Positions 29,008-37,342 of a DNA stretch of 64,000 nt are shown here, piece after piece; the first letter of the stretch is position 1; every line of letters begins with the position of its first letter. The position numbers were made by a program, and so were the translations under genes. The notes under the pieces were generated by a model. It was not told where the DNA came from and did no database searches. It saw only the letters and a program-made list of their open reading frames with translations. Origin of the DNA: Ruegeria sp. HKCCD4315 (GTDB lineage Bacteria; Pseudomonadota; Alphaproteobacteria; Rhodobacterales; Rhodobacteraceae); NCBI RefSeq assembly GCF_013112245.1, contig NZ_WVRN01000002.1:62001-126000 (forward strand), written 5' to 3'.

Positions 29008-29033
29008 AGGCGCCGAAGTTGACTTCGGCGCCT
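29008..29033. terminator. Perfect 12-bp inverted repeat after the hydrolase gene
   Basis: AGGCGCCGAAGT (29008-29019) and ACTTCGGCGCCT (29022-29033) are exact complements with a 2-base centre; in RNA the loop would be about four bases. It lies ten bases after the hydrolase stop and is followed by GCCCTTT. Probably an intrinsic terminator with a short U-run, or a stabilising 3' hairpin within a two-gene transcript. Confidence 0.7.
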
Positions 29034-29056
29034 GCCCTTTACCCCGGAGTAGACCG

Positions 29057-29566
29057 ATGCCCAAAAACCTTACAACCACACTTGCAGCTGCCACCATGAT
29101 CGCAAGCGCAGCCTTCGCCGATCAGCAGGCCACCATCTCAACCACGATCACCGATATCGCAGCGGGTGCTGACCGTCACGACTGGGCCCGTGTGCGCGGT
29201 GCCTTTGCCGATACGGTGACGACCGATTACACCAGCCTTTGGGGCGGTGACCCAGTCACCCAACCCGCCGACGACCTTGTCGCAGGTTGGTCTGCATTCC
29301 TGCCTGGGTTTGAAAGCACCCACCACATGGTCACCAACCATGCCATCACGTCACTTGCCGAATCCGAAGCCACGGCGCAGGCTGATTTCACCGCAACCCA
29401 CCGCATTGAGGATGGCTTGTGGGTTCTGGGCGGACGCTATGATTATGCGCTGGAAAAATCCGGGGACCGCTGGGTTGTAACCTCTCTGACCATGACGGCG
29501 CTTTGGGAAACCGGAGATCGCGGCCTTGTCGCCATTGCTGCCGAGCGTGCAAATCAAGGAAATTGA
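29057..29566 (+). CDS. Exported SnoaL/NTF2-like protein
   Basis: A 169-residue protein with a signal peptide (MPKNLTTTLAAATMIASAAFA). The mature part has the NTF2-fold pattern: ITDIAAGADRHDWARVRGAFAD, DYTSLWGG, HHMVTNHAI, THRIEDGLWVLGGRYDYAL and WVVTSLTMTALW. Such domains bind small ligands or act as polyketide-type cyclases or isomerases; here the function is unknown. The start at 29057 follows CCGGAG. It is probably a companion of the preceding hydrolase. Confidence 0.8.
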   Translation: MPKNLTTTLAAATMIASAAFADQQATISTTITDIAAGADRHDWARVRGAFADTVTTDYTSLWGGDPVTQPADDLVAGWSAFLPGFESTHHMVTNHAITSLAESEATAQADFTATHRIEDGLWVLGGRYDYALEKSGDRWVVTSLTMTALWETGDRGLVAIAAERANQGN

Positions 29567-29676
29567 TAGATTGAAGGACTGCCACACCGTTCCACTTTTA
29601 GGAGTGGACTGGTGCTGGCTGCATTGCCACGATCTATTTTAGATATGCCGGCTGACACAAAGTCATAGGGATCTGC

Positions 29677-30372
29677 ATGACCAACCAACGCATCGCACTT
29701 GTAACCGGCGCCAACCGAGGCATCGGAAAAGAAGTCGCGAGACAATTGGCCAGAGATCATGGGGTAAAAGTTCTGCTCGGTTCTCGAAACCTGGATAAAG
29801 GACATCGGGCCGCAGATGAGATCGGGTACGGGGTGGAAGCCTTTCAGCTGGACGTATCGAACCCGGACTCTGTCGCCGCCGCCTTTATTCTGAAGATTGA
29901 ACCCAGCTACGGGCGTCTCGATATTTTGGTCAATAACGCAGGTGTGGATTACGACACGGATCAGCAGGCGCATTGCGCCGACCTGCATCGCGTGCGGCGT
30001 GCCTTTGACACCAATCTTTTTGGTGCTTGGGATACCATAATCGCAGCGACTCCTCTTTTGCGACGTGGCGCGAGTGCCCGGATCGTCAATGTGTCTTCCG
30101 GTTCAGGCGCGCTGAGCGACATGTCCGGTGGCACGGCAGGTTATGGTGTATCCAAGGCAGCATTGAATGCGCTGACCATCAAAACCGCAGCCGAGCTGAA
30201 ACACGAAGGTATTCTTGTCAACGCCGTTTGCCCCGGTTGGGTTGCCACGGACATGGGCGGGGGTGGCCGCCCGGTGTCTGAGGGGGCGAGGGGTGTTGTT
30301 TGGGCGGCAACTCTGCCGAACAACGGCCCGACAGGCGGTTTCTTTCGCGATGGGGCGCCAATCGAATGGTAG
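29677..30372 (+). CDS. SDR-family carbonyl reductase-like protein
   Basis: A 231-residue SDR with ALVTGANRGIGKEVARQLA, LGSRNLDKG (NADP-type Arg), ILVNNAGVD, catalytic Ser in VNVSSGSG, YGVSK (Tyr/Lys) and NAVCPGWVATDMGG. The pattern is that of single-domain carbonyl reductases. It stands alone on the plus strand, with the LysR gene convergent at 3 bases from its stop. Substrate unknown. Confidence 0.82.
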   Translation: MTNQRIALVTGANRGIGKEVARQLARDHGVKVLLGSRNLDKGHRAADEIGYGVEAFQLDVSNPDSVAAAFILKIEPSYGRLDILVNNAGVDYDTDQQAHCADLHRVRRAFDTNLFGAWDTIIAATPLLRRGASARIVNVSSGSGALSDMSGGTAGYGVSKAALNALTIKTAAELKHEGILVNAVCPGWVATDMGGGGRPVSEGARGVVWAATLPNNGPTGGFFRDGAPIEW

Positions 30373-30375
30373 GCG

Positions 30376-31212
30376 CTATCCCGGTGCCATGAAATCAATC
30401 AATGCTCTGACCCGCGCGGGCAGCAGGCGGCGGCTGGGATAAACGGCGAACATTTCTCGTGTCAAAGGTCGCGTATCCTGAACCTCAAGCTCGTGCAAAT
30501 CTCCACCCATCATGTCCAGAGGCAGCATTGCAACGCCCAGATTGCGACGCGCGGCGAGTGCGATGACGTCAAGGTCGATTAAACTGTGGGCGACGTTGCT
30601 GGGTTGCAGTTTGTCGCCGTTTTCCAAAACCCAAGGCTGGCCAGCGGTCAGGGCAGGTAAGCTTTGAAAAACCTGCCGAGAAATCGCGCCCTTCAATCCG
30701 TTCTCCTCAATAAAACCCGACCCGGCGCAAAAACAGTAAGGAACCGACCAAAGGCGTTTTGCGACAAGGCTGGAATCCGTCAGTGGACCGACCCGAAAGG
30801 CCAAATCGATATTGTCGCTGAAAAAATCCAACATGACGTTCGTGGGTGTCATTTCCAGCTGCACATGTGGGTTTTGCTGTGCAAACTCCAGCAAACGTGG
30901 GCCAATCGTTGCACGGGCGGCCAGGGGCGGGGCCGTAATGCGTATGGTCTGGCGTCTGGTTTCGTCAGCAAATCCCGCAACCTCTCGCAGTGCTTCGAAT
31001 GGCTCCTGGCAGCGATCCAGAAGGCGGCGGCCTTCTTCTGTCAGACGTACTTGGCGGGTCGTGCGCTCAAACAGTTTGGTGCCGAGATGGTTTTCCAATT
31101 CGGCAACTCTTCGGCTGACCCGGCTCAGAGGGATACCAAGTTGGTCCGCAGCTTTGGAAAAGCTGAGATGGTCAGCGACAAGAGTGAACAGGGCAAGGTC
31201 GTTGTAGATCAT
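30376..31212 (-). CDS. LysR-family regulator
   Basis: A 278-residue LysR protein. The N-terminal helix-turn-helix reads FTLVADHLSFSKAADQLGIP and LSRVSRRVAELENHLGTKLF, followed by the linker RTTRQVRLTEEGRRLL and a substrate-binding domain with NIDLAFRVGPL. It is divergent from the quinone-oxidoreductase-like gene, whose expression it most likely controls. The start at 31212 (MIYNDLALF) is preferred over an in-frame ATG at 31257. The spacer holds GATAAT (31227) and ATTATC (31250) as an inverted pair 17 bases apart. Confidence 0.88.
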   Translation of the reverse strand: MIYNDLALFTLVADHLSFSKAADQLGIPLSRVSRRVAELENHLGTKLFERTTRQVRLTEEGRRLLDRCQEPFEALREVAGFADETRRQTIRITAPPLAARATIGPRLLEFAQQNPHVQLEMTPTNVMLDFFSDNIDLAFRVGPLTDSSLVAKRLWSVPYCFCAGSGFIEENGLKGAISRQVFQSLPALTAGQPWVLENGDKLQPSNVAHSLIDLDVIALAARRNLGVAMLPLDMMGGDLHELEVQDTRPLTREMFAVYPSRRLLPARVRALIDFMAPG

Positions 31213-31303
31213 AATTCTATTTTTGAGATAATAACTCCTGAAATCAACGATTATCATTACAACTGACGGTCTCTACTTTCTGCACAACAGAAGGAGACAC
31301 GTT

Positions 31304-32299
31304 ATGTCCTATGCAATCGAAATCACGCGAAACGGTGGGCCCGATGTTCTGCGCAAATCCGACCGCGCCGTTCCTCAGCCAGCCCCCGGCGACGTCTTGA
31401 TCCGTAACCATGCCGGAGCCGTTAACTTTATCGACACGATCATCCGACGGGGAGAGATGCCAGAAGGTATGATGCCTACCCTGCCGCACGTACCAGGCGT
31501 CGAAGGCGCCGGAGTTGTTGAAGCGCTGGGCGAAGGGGTCGAAGGCTTTGCCATGGGCGACCGTGTGGCTTGGATGGGGCCGATCGGTGCGGGCGGTTAT
31601 GGCACGCATTCCGTGATTGGGGCACCTTACGTGACCAGGCTATCTGACGACGTCACCTTTGAAACCGCTGCCGCGATCCCGGTTAATGCAATGACCGCCT
31701 ATCATATGCTGGTCAATCTCGGTGGTGCAGTGGCAGGAAAATCCGTGCTGGTTCACGCGGCGGCGGGCGGTGTTGGTACGATGGCTCTGCAAATCGCCAA
31801 ACATCTGGGTATGACCGTGATTGCCTCTGCCAGCACCGACAAGCTTGGCTACGCATATGAGCAGGGCGCTGATCACGTCATTGATTACCGCCAAGAAGAC
31901 GTCGCTGCGCGAGTTTTGGAGATCACTGAAGGACGTGGTGTTGATCTGACGTTGAATCCAATCTCGGGCGAAACACTGAAATCGGACCTCGACGCGCTGG
32001 CACCGCTAGGTACGGCCGTAGTGTTTGGGTTCCTTGCGGGACCGCCCGCAGGTGGCTTTGCCGAAGATCTGACAAAGCACTTCCAGAAATCCGTTTCAGT
32101 GCGGGTGAGCGATATCTACACGTATTTCCTGAACCGCCCCGATGCCTTCAGCGCTGATATGTCGACCGTGTTCAACCTGCTGGAAACCGGCGTTCTGCGT
32201 CCTCAGATCACCATGTTGCCGATTGACGAAGCTGCTGAGGCCCATCGCCGTCTGGAAGCAGGCGAGACGACTGGCAAGCTTGTGCTGAGCATCAACTGA
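31304..32299 (+). CDS. Quinone oxidoreductase-like MDR protein
   Basis: A 331-residue zinc-independent medium-chain reductase. It has PGVEGAGVVEALGEGVEGFAMGDRVAW, the NADP-binding VHAAAGGVGTMALQIAKHLG, the linker DHVIDYRQEDV and a C-terminal HRRLEAGETTGKLVLSI. No zinc-ligand Cys set is seen. It reduces quinones or enones with NADPH. AGAAGGAGA stands before the ATG. Followed after 37 bases by an SDR gene in the same direction, suggesting a LysR-controlled detoxification pair. Confidence 0.9.
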   Translation: MSYAIEITRNGGPDVLRKSDRAVPQPAPGDVLIRNHAGAVNFIDTIIRRGEMPEGMMPTLPHVPGVEGAGVVEALGEGVEGFAMGDRVAWMGPIGAGGYGTHSVIGAPYVTRLSDDVTFETAAAIPVNAMTAYHMLVNLGGAVAGKSVLVHAAAGGVGTMALQIAKHLGMTVIASASTDKLGYAYEQGADHVIDYRQEDVAARVLEITEGRGVDLTLNPISGETLKSDLDALAPLGTAVVFGFLAGPPAGGFAEDLTKHFQKSVSVRVSDIYTYFLNRPDAFSADMSTVFNLLETGVLRPQITMLPIDEAAEAHRRLEAGETTGKLVLSIN

Positions 32300-32336
32300 C
32301 CCGAACAGGTAACCCTAAAGACAAGGAACCAACACA

Positions 32337-33077
32337 ATGAGTACGGTTTTTGAAGCCGCCCTTGCAGGCAAACACGTCGTCATCATCGGCGGCAGTAGTG
32401 GTATGGGTAAGGCTACGGCCAAGATGGCAGTCGCCCTTGGGGCAAAAGTCACACTTGCCAGTCGCAGTCTGGCCAAACTTGAGGCGGCGGCGACAGAGGT
32501 CGGGGGTGTTGTGCAAATCGCGCCCGTAGACACTACGGATGAGGCAGGCGTGAAATCCTGGGCCGCCAATCTCGGGACGGTGGACCACTTGGTGATCTCG
32601 GCCTCAAGCGCTGCGCATGGGGCCTATGAAGAGCTGCCCACTGACGCATTGCGTGGTATGTTTGAGGCCAAGTTCATCGGCCCGTATGTGGCCGCGCGTG
32701 AGGTCCTGCCTGCTTTGACCAAAGGTGCTTCCATCACGTTCTTTTCCGGTGTGCTCAGCCGCCGCCCGTCTGCCGGGACAACAGGTCTGGCTGCGGTGAA
32801 CGCGGCGGTTGAAGCCTTAGCCAAAGGGCTGGCGCTGGAACTGTCGGGCCGTGCCCGTGTGAATTGCATCAGTCCCGGTATGGTTGATACGGAAGCCTAT
32901 GCTGCGGTGCCGGAAGAGGCACGAGAAGCCATGTACGCGCAAGTCGGCGGCAGCTTGCCCGTCGGCCGCGTCGGAACCGCGGAAGAAGTCGCACAAGCTG
33001 TTGTCCTGTCCATGACAAATAACTTTCTGACCGGCACCGTTCTGGACGTTGATGGTGGGCACTTGGTGCGCAGCTGA
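32337..33077 (+). CDS. SDR-family oxidoreductase
   Basis: A 246-residue SDR with VIIGGSSGMGKATAKMA, LASRSLAKLEAAATEVGG, LVISASSAAHG and the terminal LTGTVLDVDGGHLV. The catalytic tetrad is atypical: the usual YxxxK region reads GTTGLAAVNAAVEALAKG, so the canonical Tyr and Lys appear to be replaced. It is probably an enzyme with altered chemistry or a binding protein of the family. Co-transcribed with the preceding quinone oxidoreductase. Confidence 0.8.
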   Translation: MSTVFEAALAGKHVVIIGGSSGMGKATAKMAVALGAKVTLASRSLAKLEAAATEVGGVVQIAPVDTTDEAGVKSWAANLGTVDHLVISASSAAHGAYEELPTDALRGMFEAKFIGPYVAAREVLPALTKGASITFFSGVLSRRPSAGTTGLAAVNAAVEALAKGLALELSGRARVNCISPGMVDTEAYAAVPEEAREAMYAQVGGSLPVGRVGTAEEVAQAVVLSMTNNFLTGTVLDVDGGHLVRS

Positions 33078-33342
33078 TCCGGTCAAAACCGCGGCAAATT
33101 GTATGGCTGGGGATATTGGAAACGGGTCGAGCAGGTTCCTGGGACTTGCTCGCCCGGATCGCCATTTCACTGGCCAAGGTGCCAGAGCCCGAAACAACAC
33201 CGACAAATCCGATGGTGCCAAAAACGGATTTAAGACTTTCAGTTGCGCGCGCGGGCTTGCAAAAACTATGGGCCGTGCTGCGCTGCCAATACATGTGCGG
33301 CCACTAACACAGGCCCGGTCGTGAAATTGCAAATGTACGCGA

Positions 33343-34077
33343 TCAGTAGGTCGCTCTTCCGCCTGAAAGATCAAAGACGGCACCAGTGTTGAACGTGCAA
33401 TCTTCCGAGCTGAGCCACATCACCATGCGTGCAGCCTCTTCAACCCAGCCCAGACGTTTCATTGGGGATTTGTCGACCATGATCTGCACAAACTCTGGCG
33501 TCATTTGATCCAGGATCGCCGTCTTGATGGCGGCAGGTGCGATGCAATTCACGCGGATATCAGTCTGGGCCAGTTCCTTGGCCATTGACTTGGTAAACCC
33601 GATGACGCCCGCCTTGGACGCCGAATAGGCCGAGGCGTTGGGTGTGCCTTCCTTGCCCGCAAGCGATGCCATGTTGATGATCCGACCAAAGCCGGCCTCT
33701 TGCATGAGTGGAACAATGGCGTGAGCCAAGTGAAATGTTCCGGTCAGATTAACCTCGACGACGCGCGCCCAGATTTTCGGGTCGCTCTCCACGACGCTCA
33801 GGGTCGGCCCGGCGAAACCTGCATTGTGCGACAAAAAATCAACGCCGCCGAAGGCGCTTCTGGTCTTTGCAACGGCTGCGGCGATTTGGTCTGGGTCACT
33901 TATATCCACTTTGCATGAGATCGCGCCTTCAGGGGCGTCGTCGGGTTCCGACAAGTCCCAGATCGCCACGTTGGCGCCTGCTGCCGCATAGTGGCGTGCG
34001 ATTTCTGCCCCGATCCCGGCTGCCCCACCCGTCACCACAGCGGTACGGCCTGTAAAGTCGTATGATACGTTGCTCAT
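33343..34077 (-). CDS. SDR-family oxidoreductase (3-oxoacyl-reductase-like)
   Basis: A 244-residue SDR with AVVTGGAAGIGAEIARHYA, acidic NAD-selective WDLSEPDD, LSHNAGFAG, YSASK and the terminal FNTGAVFDLSGGRATY. The start at 34077 (MSNVSYDFTG) has AGGTAA eight bases upstream. It begins 5 bases after the stop of the cupin gene and is co-transcribed with it. Probably oxidises or reduces a hydroxy-acid or aromatic intermediate. Substrate unknown. Confidence 0.85.
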   Translation of the reverse strand: MSNVSYDFTGRTAVVTGGAAGIGAEIARHYAAAGANVAIWDLSEPDDAPEGAISCKVDISDPDQIAAAVAKTRSAFGGVDFLSHNAGFAGPTLSVVESDPKIWARVVEVNLTGTFHLAHAIVPLMQEAGFGRIINMASLAGKEGTPNASAYSASKAGVIGFTKSMAKELAQTDIRVNCIAPAAIKTAILDQMTPEFVQIMVDKSPMKRLGWVEEAARMVMWLSSEDCTFNTGAVFDLSGGRATY

Positions 34078-34082
34078 GAGTG

Positions 34083-34613
34083 TTACCTGATGAAGTTCTT
34101 CACGTAGTCTGCTCCGAGGCCGACTTTCTCGAAATGCGCACGGCACATGTCGATCTTGGTAAAAACATCCTCATAACCGAGGTGATTTCCATCAGGATCA
34201 CAATAGTACATCACCCCATTGACCTGAAAATAAGTGATCATTTCCTCGACATCATCCGGCACAACCAGAGTATGGGTCTCACCCGGAGGCTCATAAACAT
34301 AAGACCCTTCAGTGGCTTCCCAGTCATGCTCAAGATAATGCCAGCGGCCTTTCAGAACAAAGCCATGTACGGGGTTCGGATGGCAATGGCGGGACAGAAC
34401 GCCTGCCTTGGTCACCTTCAAAAGGTTCATCCAATAACCTTGACTTACGTTCAAACACAGTGGGCGGAAAAACACCGTCTCGGTCTGCTGGACCCACATA
34501 CGGGGGTCATTTTCGGCCAGCGCGTTGGGCACCACGATTTCCGGCAGGGCATCCTGCGGCATCGGGTGTTTATAGGGCACCATCGGGTTTTCGTCTGTAT
34601 TGGTCAGTGGCAT
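34083..34613 (-). CDS. Cupin, 2,4'-dihydroxyacetophenone-dioxygenase-like
   Basis: A 176-residue cupin resembling the non-haem-iron 2,4'-dihydroxyacetophenone dioxygenase family. LSRHCHPNPVHGFVLKGRWHY carries the first cupin motif with its His ligands and FVLKGRW; YEPPGETHTLVVPDD is the second motif. The role in ring or side-chain cleavage is inferred from family alone. It leads a two-gene operon with the following SDR and is divergent from an IclR regulator, a common layout for aromatic catabolism. Confidence 0.75.
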   Translation of the reverse strand: MPLTNTDENPMVPYKHPMPQDALPEIVVPNALAENDPRMWVQQTETVFFRPLCLNVSQGYWMNLLKVTKAGVLSRHCHPNPVHGFVLKGRWHYLEHDWEATEGSYVYEPPGETHTLVVPDDVEEMITYFQVNGVMYYCDPDGNHLGYEDVFTKIDMCRAHFEKVGLGADYVKNFIR

Positions 34614-34645
34614 CTCGGCTTACCTTCTTTAGCAATTTAGAATGA

Positions 34646-34685
34646 CCACATTGTGGACAACAGATTCATTATATGGAAATTTACA
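34646..34685. promoter_or_regulatory. Candidate IclR operators in the divergent spacer
   Basis: Two palindromic elements lie between the cupin and IclR genes. CCACATTGTGG (34646-34656) is perfect around a central T. TGGAAATTTACA (34674-34685) matches an inverted TGGAAA/TTTCCA with one mismatch, close to known IclR-type sites. Either or both may mediate autoregulation and control of the cupin-SDR operon. Confidence 0.5.
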
Positions 34686-34719
34686 TCGTTGATATGTGCC
34701 GTCAATCTGAGAGGCCGGA

Positions 34720-35481
34720 ATGGTAAAACAGGTCCAAGGAACCCAAAGCTTTGCGCGCAGCATCGGGCTGTTGCAGCACATTTGTGACCGCAAAAACCCG
34801 CCGACCCTGGCCGATCTTTTGGAAGAATGTGCTTTTACACGCCCGACTCTGTACCGCATGTTAAACAGTTTGGAAGCCGAAGGGCTGATCGTGCAACTCA
34901 GAGACAAAAGGTACAAACCCGGCCCACGTCTGGTCAATCTTGCCCGTCTTGCCTTGGCATCGTCGGACATTCGGGACCGCGCCCGGGATGCCCTGGTGCG
35001 CGTCAGGGATCAGACCGGCGAAACCGTACACCTCGCCGTGCCAAGCGGTGAGGGACTGGTCTATATCGACAAAATCGAAAGCCTTGAGACGGTGCGCATG
35101 AACTCGACAATAGGCACCTTTGTTCCGCTTCACTCCAGTGGGGTCGGCAAAGCCTATCTTTCGGCGCTGTCGGACGAAAAGCTTTCAGCCTTATTGGATG
35201 CTTCGAGCTTGCAGCCGATCACCCCGTTTACGACAACTGATCCAATCAAATTGCGCGCGCAGATCGATCAATGCCGTGCCCAAGGCTTCGTTTTTGACAG
35301 TCAAGAGAATGAAGTCGGTATCGTTTGTTTTGGCGCGGCCATCCTGGACGAGAACGCCTGCCCGATTGCCGCCGTCAGTATTTCCGTACCGCTTTTTCGG
35401 CTGAGGGACGATAAATCTCATTACACCACTGCCTTATTGGACTGCGTTCAGGAATTGTCCCTTGGTGAGGTTCACCATTGA
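34720..35481 (+). CDS. IclR-family regulator
   Basis: A 253-residue regulator. The N-terminal winged helix reads QSFARSIGLLQHICDRKNPP, LADLLEECAFTRPTLYRMLN and LEAEGLIV. The C-terminal effector domain has VHLAVPSGEGLVYIDKIES, PLHSSGVGKAYLSAL, RAQGFVFDSQENEVGIVCFG and ACPIAAVSISVP. Starts ATGGTAAAACAG. It probably responds to an aromatic or short acid and controls the divergent cupin-SDR operon. Confidence 0.9.
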   Translation: MVKQVQGTQSFARSIGLLQHICDRKNPPTLADLLEECAFTRPTLYRMLNSLEAEGLIVQLRDKRYKPGPRLVNLARLALASSDIRDRARDALVRVRDQTGETVHLAVPSGEGLVYIDKIESLETVRMNSTIGTFVPLHSSGVGKAYLSALSDEKLSALLDASSLQPITPFTTTDPIKLRAQIDQCRAQGFVFDSQENEVGIVCFGAAILDENACPIAAVSISVPLFRLRDDKSHYTTALLDCVQELSLGEVHH

Positions 35482-35840
35482 AGCGCATCTTATTCCGTGT
35501 TTTCCTATTGCGTGGTGCCGCTGGACCGGGGTGTCGACAGACGTTTATCAGCGCCGACACTCTCGTTTCGAAAACTTGTTTCTGTGAGGGATCGACAGTT
35601 ATGACTCTGGTTCGCAGGAACGTATTCCTTGTGGCGTCGAAAACACGCGCGAAATCCTGAGGACTGAAGGGGTGCAGGGTTGCTCTGAAAGCGCTGGGCC
35701 CCAATGCCGGTGGTAGGTCAGATTGGTCGTGAACCGTTCAAGGTCTTTGCATTTCCAACACGTTCCCGCTCGTGTCACAAACCTGTCATATTCGTGCGCT
35801 AGGCAGAAATCGCAAAAAAGAGAAAACATAGGAGGCTCCG
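35482..35840. other. Intergenic spacer without a supported gene
   Basis: About 360 bases. A minus-strand frame at 35599-35829 begins with two CxxC pairs, but its start overlaps the ribosome site of the next gene and nothing else supports it. The spacer must contain the promoter of the 35841 gene. Confidence 0.35.
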
Positions 35841-36488
35841 ATGACCTCTCTCAATACTCAGCTATGGGAGCTGATTAAGTCGCATAAAATGCCTGATGAT
35901 GCGACAGGCGCGCCATTCATTGATCAATTGATGGCCGAAAACTGCATCTCTCCTGATACTGCTGCCGTTGCGATCACTGAATACAAGAAATTCATGTATC
36001 TTTGTGCCACGCGATCAGAGCGAAACGTCCCCTCGAAGGCGGTCGATTTGGTGTGGCACCTGCATATGCAGCACAGTCGCGATTATTGGGATGTCTTCTG
36101 CAAAAAGCTGGGCAAACCCGTGCACCACAACCCCGGCGGTCAAGGCCCCAGACATCTGGACGACTACAAGGCCACCGTCCGAGCGTACAAAGAGCTATTC
36201 GGAACTCCTCCGAAAGGCATCTGGAAGATGAAAAATAAAGTTGGAACTTTCATAATGCTGGTTTTCTTGATCGTCTTCATTTGCACCGGCGCCAGCTCCA
36301 TCATTCAGAGTGGCGATCTATTATTCGGTGCGCTTTGGTTGAGCGTGCCGCTGGTCTGCTTTGCAATCACCCTCAATAGCCTGAGCTCTAAAAGTGAGCT
36401 GACGCTGGTGTTTGAAAGTCATGACCCTTTTGCCGACGAAGATGCAGGCGACTGTAGCTCGGGAGACGGCGGTGGCTGTGGCGACTGA
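35841..36488 (+). CDS. Glycine-rich-domain (DUF1399-like) membrane protein
   Basis: A 215-residue protein. Its N-terminal half resembles the glycine-rich-domain/DUF1399 family: VDLVWHLHMQHSRDYWDVFC followed by GKPVHHNPGG and LDDYKATVRAYKELFG. Two hydrophobic segments follow (IMLVFLIVFICTGASS and LLFGALWLSVPLVCFAITL). The tail is Cys/Gly-rich (DCSSGDGGGCGD), as in a class of bacterial membrane proteins of unknown role. AGGAGG precedes the ATG. Function unknown. Confidence 0.7.
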   Translation: MTSLNTQLWELIKSHKMPDDATGAPFIDQLMAENCISPDTAAVAITEYKKFMYLCATRSERNVPSKAVDLVWHLHMQHSRDYWDVFCKKLGKPVHHNPGGQGPRHLDDYKATVRAYKELFGTPPKGIWKMKNKVGTFIMLVFLIVFICTGASSIIQSGDLLFGALWLSVPLVCFAITLNSLSSKSELTLVFESHDPFADEDAGDCSSGDGGGCGD

Positions 36489-36703
36489 TCTTCAAGACTT
36501 TCAATCTGATTGATTTTGCACCGGACCAAGGCTCAGCCATCGGACAGCGGCATAGACGCCAATCCGTTATCCCACAAATCACGTTCTTGATCTACCCAGT
36601 CAGAGTTTGTTTTGAGGGTGTTGGGAGGCACGGATAGCCATTTCGTTGATTGCAGTGTAAGCGTCGATTGCCAGAGTTTTGCGAAAGGTCCAGGAACTGA
36701 TTT

Positions 36704-37342
36704 ATGGCGCGCGTAACAAAGTCGAATTCAACGTCTCAAACCGAAGCGGCGAATGCCAATGCTGGAGTTGGCCACGAAATCCGTGGGGTGCGCCGCGCGA
36801 TGGGTATGACGCTGGCCGAATGCGCAGAAGCGGCGTCTTTGTCGGTTGGGTTTCTGAGCCTTGTTGAAAGGGGGCAGAAGCAGCCTTCCTTGGACGCGTT
36901 ACAGCGGATCAGTGCAGCTTTGGGGATCGAGGTAGGCTGGTTGTTCCCGCCTTCGCCCAATGATGATCCTGTGGAAAACGAGTATGTCGTTCGCAAGGGA
37001 TTTCGCCGTAGAATTGACTTTTCACGCCTTGCCGGCACCGAGTATCTGGATCATTCAGTGTATTTGATGTCGCCCGGCATCGACGGTCAGATTGTTATGT
37101 CTTTGATGCAGTTTTCTCCAGGAGGTCATTCCGGCGACAACCCGTTGAGCCATGAGGGCGAAGAGGTGGGCTATGTCCTGTCCGGGCAGTTGACTCTGGA
37201 AGTAGATGGCCATGTTTTTGTGCTGGAAGAAGGCGACAGTTTTGGGTTTTCCGGCGATAAGCCACATAAATACATTAACAATGGTGAGAACGATTTGCAG
37301 ATCGTTCACACCAACACGCCCGTGATCATGAAGTCCCGTTAA
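36704..37342 (+). CDS. XRE-family regulator with C-terminal cupin
   Basis: A 212-residue regulator. Helix-turn-helix at residues about 27-80 (RRAMGMTLAECAEAASLS, FLSLVERGQKQPSLDALQRI), then a cupin_2 ligand domain (SHEGEEVGYVLSGQLTLEVD and GDSFGFSGDKPHKYINNG). This architecture often regulates amine and amino-acid catabolism. It overlaps the convergent Rieske gene by 4 bases and is the likely regulator of the divergent Rieske/DMGDH-like pair. AGGAA stands eight bases before the ATG. Confidence 0.9.
   Translation: MARVTKSNSTSQTEAANANAGVGHEIRGVRRAMGMTLAECAEAASLSVGFLSLVERGQKQPSLDALQRISAALGIEVGWLFPPSPNDDPVENEYVVRKGFRRRIDFSRLAGTEYLDHSVYLMSPGIDGQIVMSLMQFSPGGHSGDNPLSHEGEEVGYVLSGQLTLEVDGHVFVLEEGDSFGFSGDKPHKYINNGENDLQIVHTNTPVIMKSR

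Noticed and set aside
33078..33342. Open frames in the spacer between two convergent SDR genes
   Set aside because: No start, domain or ribosome site. They appear to be chance frames in G+C-rich DNA.
35599..35829. Minus-strand frame with CDFC and CWKC pairs resembling a zinc ribbon
   Set aside because: Its start sits on the ribosome site of the divergent gene, and the rest of the frame is not protein-like.
36489..36703. Minus-strand phase reading LAIDAYTAINEMAIRASQHP in the spacer before the XRE-cupin gene
   Set aside because: Too short, no start and no family match by eye. Possibly a relic, not supported.
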